64,000 nt of DNA from Microbacterium luteolum. GTDB lineage: Bacteria > Actinomycetota > Actinomycetes > Actinomycetales > Microbacteriaceae. Made by a program: the position numbers and the translations under genes. The DNA is taken from contig NZ_BAAAUN010000001.1 in the NCBI RefSeq assembly GCF_039533965.1, positions 1,958,950 through 2,022,949 on the forward strand. Reading direction: 5' to 3'. Each line of letters opens with the position of its first letter. Positions within the stretch are counted from its first letter, which is position 1. Shown piece after piece: positions 55,234 through 63,062 of this stretch. Under the pieces are notes generated by a model. The model searched no databases. It was not told the origin of the DNA and saw only the letters and a list, made by a program, of their open reading frames with translations.

Positions 55234-55953
55234 CAGTCATCACCACCGAAGTCCAACGCCTCGAACTCGCTGAAGAAATTCGACGTCAACGACTGGATGT
55301 CAGACCCGTGCAGCTTCATCGTCGACTGCGCATCATCCAACGCCTGCAGATCCGCATAGAACTCATCCGAATCCCCGATGTTCCCCTCGACCATCGGCGC
55401 ATCCAGGATCGCGTCGATCACCGCGGGCAGCTTCTCCGCCATCGGCTCGATCAGCATCGGCGCCAACTGATTCAACAACTGCTCCACCGCGATATCCACC
55501 GCCGCATTCAACAGCTTCTTCTTGATCAACAGCATCGGCCCCGCACCCGCCGCCGTGATCGGGTTCGTCAACATCGCCACCAACGTGATCAACGTCGACG
55601 ACACATCCACGATCACCTTGATCTTCAACGCGAAGATCGCATCCGCACCGACATCCATCGCCGTCGCCGCCGGCGGCATGATGTCGATCAGCTGCTGCAG
55701 GTTCTGCGACCGGTTCGTGTTCCACGCGGACATCGTCGCCGGACCCGTCTGCCCCCGCAGCGCCCCACCCAGGTCACCGTTCACCTGACGGTCCACCGCC
55801 TGGATCACATCCTCCAGATCCGACCCGAAGTTCCGCACCAGGGTCGCACCCTTACGCACCTCATCCTCATCGATATCCGGCCACTCGAAACCCAGCTTCT
55901 CCATCACCCAGACAAGCTCATTCGGCAACATCATTCCCACAGCGACACCTCCA
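55081..55953. repeat. Long direct repeat, copy B
   Basis: Partner of 45739-46611 in the same orientation. It covers the carrier at 55233 and the start of the toxin at 54598, and identity ends at the cacctcc before the carrier start. Recombination between the copies would excise or duplicate 9.34 kb. Confidence 0.88.
55233..55940 (-). CDS. WXG100_2/CpnT-N-like toxin carrier
   Basis: 235 aa, GTG start with GGAGG upstream. One residue differs from the carrier at 45891. Directly upstream two hairpins (CGCGACC-ATGC-GGTCGCG and GACTC-GTA-GAGTC) and copy 4 of the 19-bp element are present. It is the first toxin-module gene after the secretion genes in the direction of transcription, so it may be the founding or most expressed module. 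Confidence 0.8.
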   Translation of the reverse strand: MGMMLPNELVWVMEKLGFEWPDIDEDEVRKGATLVRNFGSDLEDVIQAVDRQVNGDLGGALRGQTGPATMSAWNTNRSQNLQQLIDIMPPAATAMDVGADAIFALKIKVIVDVSSTLITLVAMLTNPITAAGAGPMLLIKKKLLNAAVDIAVEQLLNQLAPMLIEPMAEKLPAVIDAILDAPMVEGNIGDSDEFYADLQALDDAQSTMKLHGSDIQSLTSNFFSEFEALDFGGDD

Positions 55954-55986
55954 CAGATGACTCTACGAGTCGCGACCGCATGGTCG

Positions 55987-56005
55987 CGATGGGGAGAACA
56001 ACCCA
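55987..56005 (-). promoter_or_regulatory. Conserved TGGG-TTGTTCT-CCCA element, copy 4
   Basis: TGGGTTGTTCTCCCCATCG on the coding strand, 47 bp before the carrier start at 55940 and 12 bp beyond the preceding gene's end. Confidence 0.55.
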
Positions 56006-56016
56006 CTGTGCCGGGC

Positions 56017-57729
56017 TCACGGAACCGACTCCCACTGCGAGACGCCGTAGGTGAGGGGGGCCGCGGCACCGGTTCGCGGCGCGATTCCCGTCACAGAACG
56101 ATCGATGATCGTCGCCCGGGGGTTCATCGCGATGGGCAGCGCGACGGCAGCGCGGACGATGGTCGCCTCGATCTGCGCGAGAAGGTCTCTCGCTTCGTAC
56201 ACGTCTGTGGTCTGCGCGAGCTCCGCGATCAGCGCATCACGGTCGGGGTCGACGTTCCCGGTGACGGATGCCGCCCCCTGGCTGCCCCACTGATCGAGGA
56301 TCTGCTCCGGGGTCTGCGGCACCGGCACGCGGGCGATCACGGCATCCCAGGCACCCGCCGCGAGCGCGGCGTCGAAGTCCGAGCTGCCGCAGTCGGCAAT
56401 GCTCCAGCCGGCCTCCGCGGCGACTTCACCCAGGGCGACGAAGGCCCCGGTGGCGAACTCGCTCCCGGTGTCGTACAGCACGCATACCGACGATCCCGCG
56501 GCGATCCCGGCGCTCTCGCGCTCCAGCGCGGCGTCATCAGCGGGCGTGCCGAGCGCGGCGGCGAAGCCGGAATCCTCGCTGACGATGTCGTAGGCGCGGG
56601 ACCCCGGCGCGGTCACCATCGACGTGGTGCCTGTGTAGGCGGTCGCCCACACCCCTGAGCCCCGCTCGGTGAGCGACGTCGCCGGTATCGCACGGAGGAA
56701 GGCGGCCCGGGCCTGCGGCTCTGTGAAGAGTCCGGTCGGGTCCAGCATCAGCGCCCAGAGGGTGCCGTCGTGCCGCGTGTCGACCGTGAAGTCCTGGCGC
56801 TCGAGCTGCCGGATGATCTCGCGGTTGGCCGTGGTGGGGGCGACCTGCGCCACGTTCAGCCGCTCGCCGACCTCCGCCTCGGGCAGGTCGCCGGCCGGCA
56901 CGAGCTCGATGCGCGCGACCTTCGGCGTCACGAGGCCCCGATACGACGGGTTGGGCACGAGCGCCACGCTCTGGCCGTCGCCGTCGTCGCTGAAGCTGTC
57001 GACCCGGAAGGGTCCGCTCGAGAGCAGCAGGTCCGCCGCGAGCTTCCCGTCCTTCCCGACCTCGAAGTCCTCGTTCCACACCACGGCGATCTTCGCGAGG
57101 GCGTCGTCGTCGCCGTCCTGGATCGCGCGGATGACGGCCTGCTTCGCCTCCATGGGGTCGTCGGTGCCGAACGCCCGGTGCCCGACGACGTGAGCGGGCA
57201 CCGGTGCGGTGACGGCCTGCTGCCATCCGATGATCGGCTGCGGCGAGGTCACCTCGATCGCGCGGGCGAACTCGTCGAGCGCGGGCACTGCCGTCTCGAC
57301 GGGGTCCTCATCGGCAGCGGCATCCTCGCCGTCAGCATCCTCCGCGTCGTCGAAATATCCGGCCGCGCCCGCCCACCCGAGCAGCAGATCGGCGGCGTCG
57401 AGGGGGATGTCGTCCGACCAGACCGGCTCGGCGAGGTCGTACCGCACGGTGAACGGGTCGTCGGAGACGATCGTGACCGTGCCGAAACCCTCATCCGCCA
57501 CGAACTCGCCGTCCACCAGATCGCCGAAGTCGCCGCGGATCGTCTCCGCGATGTCGACGTTGCCCGGAGTGGGGGATGCCGCCGCATTCGCCGAGGTGAA
57601 CGCGCCCGTCCAGCCCACGGTGATCTTCGTGTCCGGCACGACCGTCTCCGGCAAGGCCGGCGTGCAGGCGGCCAGGCCCACCGCGAGCAGCACGGCGATC
57701 GGTGCCGCGACGCGGCGAACCCCCCTCAT
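56017..57729 (-). CDS. Lipoprotein, family 5 solute-binding-like
   Basis: 570 aa from MRGVRRVAAPIAVLL. Lipobox LAAC (residues ~18-21) anchors it outside. The body has SBP_bac_5 features: GFGTVTIVSDDPFTVRYDLAEPVWSDDIPLDAADLLL, SSGPFRVDSF and LVPNPSYRG, with late IEATIVRAAVALPIAMNP. Typical DppA proteins bind oligopeptides. An acidic insert (DAEDADGEDAAADEDP) is unusual. No ABC permease is near, so in this T7SS island it may capture or guide exported protein rather than feed a transporter; this is inference. Confidence 0.82.
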   Translation of the reverse strand: MRGVRRVAAPIAVLLAVGLAACTPALPETVVPDTKITVGWTGAFTSANAAASPTPGNVDIAETIRGDFGDLVDGEFVADEGFGTVTIVSDDPFTVRYDLAEPVWSDDIPLDAADLLLGWAGAAGYFDDAEDADGEDAAADEDPVETAVPALDEFARAIEVTSPQPIIGWQQAVTAPVPAHVVGHRAFGTDDPMEAKQAVIRAIQDGDDDALAKIAVVWNEDFEVGKDGKLAADLLLSSGPFRVDSFSDDGDGQSVALVPNPSYRGLVTPKVARIELVPAGDLPEAEVGERLNVAQVAPTTANREIIRQLERQDFTVDTRHDGTLWALMLDPTGLFTEPQARAAFLRAIPATSLTERGSGVWATAYTGTTSMVTAPGSRAYDIVSEDSGFAAALGTPADDAALERESAGIAAGSSVCVLYDTGSEFATGAFVALGEVAAEAGWSIADCGSSDFDAALAAGAWDAVIARVPVPQTPEQILDQWGSQGAASVTGNVDPDRDALIAELAQTTDVYEARDLLAQIEATIVRAAVALPIAMNPRATIIDRSVTGIAPRTGAAAPLTYGVSQWESVP

Positions 57730-57739
57730 GAGCCGTCCG

Positions 57740-57964
57740 TCACGCGAGATCGGTGCCGTCTTCTTCTTCGACCAGCGCGCGGAACGGCTCGCTCTCCTCG
57801 CTCTCGAGCCAGGCGCGGGCATGCTCGAGCAGCATGGCCGGCGACTCCTCCGCCTCTTCCGGCGAACCGAACGGTCCGATGACGTCCTCCGAGGGACGCT
57901 CGTCCGCGCGCACCACCGACTGCGAAGTCAGGTTGTACCAGTAGTAGCTCTGTGTTCCGGTCAT
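57740..57964 (-). CDS. Small SPOR-like conserved protein
   Basis: 74 aa, GAGGGG before the ATG. SYYWYNLTSQSVVRADERPS and VIGPFGSPEEAEESP recall the short actinobacterial proteins with YWYNxxTGxVE and GPF...EEA motifs, sometimes annotated as SPOR-domain proteins. The acidic tail and size suggest a cytoplasmic partner. Located between the lipoprotein and WXG100 genes, with 10 bp to the former. Confidence 0.6.
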   Translation of the reverse strand: MTGTQSYYWYNLTSQSVVRADERPSEDVIGPFGSPEEAEESPAMLLEHARAWLESEESEPFRALVEEEDGTDLA

Positions 57965-58033
57965 CGCTCGTGTTCCCCTCGTCTTCCCGATCGATTCTAT
58001 TCGGGGCGATCCGAACCCGCCCCTGCACAGAGA

Positions 58034-58073
58034 GAGGTCGTGGGGTCGATCTTCCGATCAACCCCACGACCTC
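58034..58073 (-). terminator. Hairpin terminator after the WXG100 gene
   Basis: GAGGTCGTGGGGT (58034-58046) pairs with ACCCCACGACCTC (58061-58073), and the loop carries a further GATC/GATC pairing. It begins 14 bp after the WXG100 stop and would separate secretion genes from the lipoprotein and toxin modules. Confidence 0.85.
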
Positions 58074-58086
58074 TGTGCGCGATGGT

Positions 58087-58380
58087 TCAGGCGCCGCCGG
58101 CCATGCTCGAGTCGGTGTCGCGGATCTGGTCCGCCATCCGGTCGAGGGCCTGGGCCATGTCGTTCACGGCCTCGGCTGCGTCGTCGAGCGACGTCGTGAG
58201 CTCCTCGTACGCCGTGGCGTAGGCATCGGACGCGTTCTCGGTCTTGAAGCCGTCCTGCACGAGGTCGTCGATGACGCCCTGCAGCTCCTTGAGCGTGTCG
58301 GTGACAGAGCTGCGTCCGTCACGAAGTCGCGCCGCGGCGCTTTCCATCTCGCTGTACGTTGCGCCAAAATCATGGGCCAT
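58087..58380 (-). CDS. WXG100 family protein with altered W-x-G turn
   Basis: 97 aa, GGAGG eight bases before the ATG. Two long amphipathic helices (YSEMESAAARLRDGRSSVTDTL..., YEELTTSLDDAAEAVNDMAQAL) joined by LVQDGFKTENASDAY. The canonical turn is W-x-G; here the Trp is replaced and the stretch reads D-G-F. Size, helix layout and position next to the FtsK/SpoIIIE ATPase identify an ESX/EsxA-like substrate or secretion partner. There is no typical YxxxD/E at the C-terminus (RDTDSSMAGGA). Confidence 0.88.
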   Translation of the reverse strand: MAHDFGATYSEMESAAARLRDGRSSVTDTLKELQGVIDDLVQDGFKTENASDAYATAYEELTTSLDDAAEAVNDMAQALDRMADQIRDTDSSMAGGA

Positions 58381-58489
58381 GAGAACCGCCTCCAGTATCT
58401 TCTCGTTCAGGCCGCTCGGCCTCTTACGTCGAGGTTAGCCAACGATCCCCGATAGACAAATGGGGAGCGGTGCCCATGAGCTCGAATCG

Positions 58490-61400
58490 CTACCCCCGGG
58501 TCGCCGGGGCGTCGGGGACGAACGGGATCTGCATGGTCACCGTGCGGCCCGCCTGCACGAAGATCCCTCGACCGACCGGGAAGTCGGTGCGCTTGACGCG
58601 ACCGAACGGAGCCTTGAAGATCGCGTCACCGTCGTAGGTGTCGGGCTTGAGCACGATGCCCTGACGACCGGTCTTCCATTCGCCGAGCACGCCGATGCTG
58701 CCGCTGGCGCGGCTGATCTCGGCATCGGCGATCAGCATGTGGTCGCTGTTGTTCATCGCCTGCAGGAGCGCGCGCATCGGACGGTCCGCGGGGCCGTCCG
58801 CGAGGTGCGGGATGTCCTCGATGACGATCAGGATGCGACCGCCGGAGATGTCGCTGACGACCAGCTCCGCGAGCTCCGTCGCGAGATCCTTCTCCTCCTC
58901 CGGCCGGACGGCGCTCTTCACCCACGGACGGAAGTCCTTGAGCTCGGAACGGCGCGTGCCGAAGTGGTACATCCGGATGCTCGGGTCGAACCGCTCCATC
59001 GCGACGACGAGCGCTTTCAGCGTGTTCGTCTTGCCGGATGCCGGAGGGCCGGAGATCACGAACGACCCGATCGGCTCGAAGCCGTGCGCGGACAGCGTGT
59101 CGTCCGCGACGCCGAACACCGGCATCCCGTCCATCTTGGTGGGCATCTCGGACGACAGGACCATCGTCGGCAGCGCCCCGATCTCGGGCAGATCACGCAC
59201 GCCGCTCTCGCGGAGCCTGTCGGCCAGCACGCCGAGGGCCTTCGTCTGCTCGACCACGTTCAGCGTTCCGCCGAGCACGGCGATCTGCGCCTCGTGGCCG
59301 TCGACGATCGCACGACCCGGCGCCGACTGCTCGTCGAGCACGTCGCGCGGTGCGCCGAGCAGCATGTACTGGCTCGGGTCGCCCATCCGGAGCACGATGC
59401 GGCGCGAGATGTTCGCGGCGACGGCGCTGGGGACGGCATTCCCGCGGTCGGCGGTGATGACCGTGTGCACGCCCAGCGTGCGACCCTCACCCAGGATGCG
59501 CATGAACATGCGGTAGAACGCGTTGCGGCCTGCCGTGACCTCCCAGTCCTTCTTGAACTCGGGGTAGTTGTCGATCAGGAGCAGGATGCGCGGCATCCGC
59601 GGATCCCGCAGCTCCCGGTACTCCTGCACCGACGCCGCACTGGCCGCCGAGAACGCGGCGGCACGACGGTCCATCTCGCCGTCGAGCGTGCGCAGCAGAC
59701 GCTGGATGCGCTCGACATCGGCGCCGTCGACGACCGAACCCACGTGCGGAAGGACGTTGAGCGCCCCCAGCGCACCCGAGGCGAAGTCGAGGCAGTACAC
59801 CTGCACGCGCCCGAGGTCGGGTCGCATGCCGGCCGCCGTCGCGATCGTCTTGAGCACGGTCGACTTGCCCGATCCCGAGGTGCCGTAGATCACCAGCGAG
59901 CCGTCACGGTCAGGCGCGAACACCGCCGACTGCTGCAGCTGCTTCTCCGGCACGTCGACGAGGGCGAGCGGGATGCGCGTGTCGCCTTCGTTCGGCAGGT
60001 CGTGCAGGTCGACGAGGGGCGCGAGGTCGTCGAGCCACGGCCGGCGAGGACGCGGGAGCGCCGCGGTCTCACTGGCTCGGATCAGCGTCGAGACGATGCG
60101 CTTCTGGTCGTTGGGGCCGAGGTCGGCCTCGTGCGCGTCGGAGTCGGCGGGCAGATCCGGCTCCCACTCCGCCGCGGAACCGAAGCGCAGCGGTGCCACG
60201 CGCACCTCGGCGGCCGCTCCGTCTTCGTCCGTGGTCCAGCCGCCGGCGTACGCCGACTGGAACGGCACCAGGCGGCCGGGACCGGTCTTGGCGATGGCGC
60301 GGCCGGGGATCGACGCGGGGAAGGTCGCGGCGACGCCGTCGTCGACGACGTCGCGGGAGTCCGCCTCGTCGGCCATGCGCAGGGCGATGCGCAGGTTGGT
60401 GTTCGCGCGCAGGTTGTCCTTGATGACGCCGGCCGGTCGCTGCGTCGCCATGATCAGATGGATGCCGAGCGAACGGCCGCGCTGGGCGATGTCGACGACG
60501 CCGTCGACGAACTCCGGCATCTCGGATGCCAGGGCGGCGAACTCGTCGATCACCAGGACGAGAGCCGGCGGAACATCGGGGTCCTGCCGCTTCTCGAGCT
60601 CGATCAGGTCTTTCGCCTTCTTGCGGTTGAGCAGGTGCTCGCGGTGCTGCAGCTCGGCTCGGAGGCTGGTCAACGCGCGACGAACCAGGTGCGGGCTCAG
60701 GTCGGTCACGAGTCCGACGCAGTGCGGCAGCTCGACGCAGTCGGCGAACGCCGATCCGCCCTTGTAGTCGACGAACAGGAACGTGACGCGGTCCGGGCTG
60801 TGCGCGGCCGCCATGCCCAGCACCCAGGCCTGCAGGAACTCGGACTTTCCGGCACCGGTCGTTCCACCCACGAGCGCGTGGGGCCCCTGCGTGCGCAGAT
60901 CGAGGGCCATGGCATCGCTGGCGCCCTGTCCGATGATCGCGCGCAGGGTGCTGGCCTTCTTCAGACGCGGCCTCGGGTTCGTGGAGCGGTCCACGATCGT
61001 GTTGTTCTGCCGCCAGCGCTCGATCACGACGTGCGGGTCCTCGGCGATCGCCGGGTCGACGAGCTGCAGGAACATCACCGCACCCGGGATGTCGGAGGCG
61101 TCGTGCACGGCGGTGCTCGCATCCAGCACGGGTGCCAGGCGTCGCGCGAGCATGTGCATGTAGGCGTTGGACACGCCCTCGACGCGCACGTGCTCGAAGT
61201 ACTCGCCGTTGCGGACGAGGCCGACCTGCGCATCCTCCAGCCCTGCGGTGACGTCGATGTAGCTGCGGCACACGGCGGGCAACGACTCGACCGTGGGCGA
61301 GACGAACACCGCGTGCACGCCGTGATCGGCGCCGCGCTCGAGCACGTCGGTGAGGCGTCCTCGATCGACCGGGGCATCGCCGCTCACGAACACGATGACC

Positions 61401-63004
61401 GAGAGAGGCGGGGTGCCCTGATGGTCGCCCGCCGCGCGCGAGACGTCGGTGCCGTACAGAAGCGGATTCCACTCCTCCTTGAACGGCCCGCGCGGCTCGC
61501 CCTCGCGGTCACCGGTCGCCCGCTGCACATACTCCTCGAGGCTGCTCAGCAGCGCGGCGCTCGTCGGGGCGGAATCCGCGAGCGCCATGTCGCGGAACGG
61601 ACTCTTCTCGCTGGACGTGTGCGGCATCCACTTGAGCCAGTCCAGCTCGGGTGTCCATGCCGAATCGGCGAACGCCACGGCCACCACGTCGTTGGGTGCG
61701 TGCAGTCCCAGCAGCTGCACGGCGATGCCGCGCATCGTGTCGGCGACGGGTCCCTGCGGGCCGGCGATGCCGATGGATCCCGCGACCGCCAGCTTCTCGA
61801 ACACCGGCACGTCGTCGACGAACTCATAGCGCTCGCGCAGCCGGTCGACGCGGTCGATGAACTCGGGCAGACCGTCGGGCACCTCGGCGTCGTCGATCTT
61901 GTTCCGTGCCGGGAGCCGACAGCTGCCGAGCCGCAGGCCGAGGAAGTTCCAGTGCTCCGGCCGCCGCGTCCACAGCATGGGGCCGAGCCGCATCGCGTGG
62001 TCGTAGATCTCCGCGACGGGCGGCGCCTCGGCGTTGCGGGCGCGCTCCTCTTCGGGCTTCCCCTTGAAGAAGTCCTCTTCGAGCTGTTCGTACTGCCGCT
62101 CGAAGAGCAGCACCTCGTGCCCCTCGCTCTTCTTGCTCTGCGCCGCCTGGTTGATGATGTTGCCGAACGCCATCAGCGGCGTCATCACGATCATCAGGAG
62201 AGATCGGGGATTGCCGTTCATGGCGTACAGCGCCATGCCCATCAGGATCGGAGCGACCATGATCGGCCACGGGAACATCTTGCCGATCTTCTCGGTGGGC
62301 AGCCGCGGCACCTTGAAGAGCGTCCCCGGGAAGCGCACCTCGACGCGAGGACTGCGGTTGAAGAGCAGACCGCCGCCGCGCTCGATGATCGGCTCCTCGG
62401 TCGCCGACCCGTCGAAGGAGCGCGCGAGACGCAGGACGAGGGTGGTGCCGCCGATGATGAACGGCTCGCCCTCCTCGATCCGCACGCGCTGCACGGCGAC
62501 GCCGTCGACGAGCACGCCGTTGGCGGAGTTCAGGTCGACGACCTCGATGTGCGTGCCGACCTCGAGCCGCGCGTGGCGCTTCGAGACCATCGGATCTGCC
62601 AGGACGACGTCGTTGCCGGCCTCGCGGCCGAGGAACACATGCCCCGACGAGATCGGGAACTCCTGACCGGCCAGCGTCCCGGATGTCGCGAGAAGCACGC
62701 CGGCGACGTCGCGCTGGCCCGCGAAGGAGTGGTCCGGACCGTAGTTGATGATGGATGCCGCGAACCCGGAGCCGATGGGCGCCTCGCCGATCGGGACCTC
62801 GGGCTGCAGGGGAACGAGCCGTTCACCGTTCGGCGGCGCGACGGCGAGCGTGAGCACATCGCCCTCGGCGACCGGGATCGATCGCGTCGGGTCGGCCGTC
62901 GCGACGTGGCGCGCGACGTCGCCGGCGGTGGCGGTCGAGTCCGTCGTGATCACGATGTCGACGGGCTCCCCCTCCTGACGGTGCAGGGTCAGCTTCAGCC
63001 TCAT
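58490..63004 (-). CDS. Type VII secretion ATPase (EssC/EccC-like) with N-terminal FHA domain
   Basis: 1504 aa. An FHA domain near residues 118-200 (HVFLGREAGNDVVL, SKRHARLEVG) precedes two membrane helices at ~245-290. Three FtsK/SpoIIIE modules follow: Walker A GGTTGAGKSEF (~residue 715), GTSGSGKSTVL (~1045) and GPPASGKTNTL (~1318), with Walker B LVLVIDEFAALASE. Firmicute EssC has two N-terminal FHA domains, whereas actinobacterial EccC has none, so this single FHA resembles the T7SSb side. It is the motor and substrate-recruitment channel. GGGGAG before the ATG supports the start. Confidence 0.93.
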   Translation of the reverse strand: MRLKLTLHRQEGEPVDIVITTDSTATAGDVARHVATADPTRSIPVAEGDVLTLAVAPPNGERLVPLQPEVPIGEAPIGSGFAASIINYGPDHSFAGQRDVAGVLLATSGTLAGQEFPISSGHVFLGREAGNDVVLADPMVSKRHARLEVGTHIEVVDLNSANGVLVDGVAVQRVRIEEGEPFIIGGTTLVLRLARSFDGSATEEPIIERGGGLLFNRSPRVEVRFPGTLFKVPRLPTEKIGKMFPWPIMVAPILMGMALYAMNGNPRSLLMIVMTPLMAFGNIINQAAQSKKSEGHEVLLFERQYEQLEEDFFKGKPEEERARNAEAPPVAEIYDHAMRLGPMLWTRRPEHWNFLGLRLGSCRLPARNKIDDAEVPDGLPEFIDRVDRLRERYEFVDDVPVFEKLAVAGSIGIAGPQGPVADTMRGIAVQLLGLHAPNDVVAVAFADSAWTPELDWLKWMPHTSSEKSPFRDMALADSAPTSAALLSSLEEYVQRATGDREGEPRGPFKEEWNPLLYGTDVSRAAGDHQGTPPLSVIVFVSGDAPVDRGRLTDVLERGADHGVHAVFVSPTVESLPAVCRSYIDVTAGLEDAQVGLVRNGEYFEHVRVEGVSNAYMHMLARRLAPVLDASTAVHDASDIPGAVMFLQLVDPAIAEDPHVVIERWRQNNTIVDRSTNPRPRLKKASTLRAIIGQGASDAMALDLRTQGPHALVGGTTGAGKSEFLQAWVLGMAAAHSPDRVTFLFVDYKGGSAFADCVELPHCVGLVTDLSPHLVRRALTSLRAELQHREHLLNRKKAKDLIELEKRQDPDVPPALVLVIDEFAALASEMPEFVDGVVDIAQRGRSLGIHLIMATQRPAGVIKDNLRANTNLRIALRMADEADSRDVVDDGVAATFPASIPGRAIAKTGPGRLVPFQSAYAGGWTTDEDGAAAEVRVAPLRFGSAAEWEPDLPADSDAHEADLGPNDQKRIVSTLIRASETAALPRPRRPWLDDLAPLVDLHDLPNEGDTRIPLALVDVPEKQLQQSAVFAPDRDGSLVIYGTSGSGKSTVLKTIATAAGMRPDLGRVQVYCLDFASGALGALNVLPHVGSVVDGADVERIQRLLRTLDGEMDRRAAAFSAASAASVQEYRELRDPRMPRILLLIDNYPEFKKDWEVTAGRNAFYRMFMRILGEGRTLGVHTVITADRGNAVPSAVAANISRRIVLRMGDPSQYMLLGAPRDVLDEQSAPGRAIVDGHEAQIAVLGGTLNVVEQTKALGVLADRLRESGVRDLPEIGALPTMVLSSEMPTKMDGMPVFGVADDTLSAHGFEPIGSFVISGPPASGKTNTLKALVVAMERFDPSIRMYHFGTRRSELKDFRPWVKSAVRPEEEKDLATELAELVVSDISGGRILIVIEDIPHLADGPADRPMRALLQAMNNSDHMLIADAEISRASGSIGVLGEWKTGRQGIVLKPDTYDGDAIFKAPFGRVKRTDFPVGRGIFVQAGRTVTMQIPFVPDAPATRG

Positions 63005-63062
63005 GCGTGTCTCCCCATGCCGCTGGGCTCGCCAGCGACCCTCATCATTCGTTCACGTTCCA

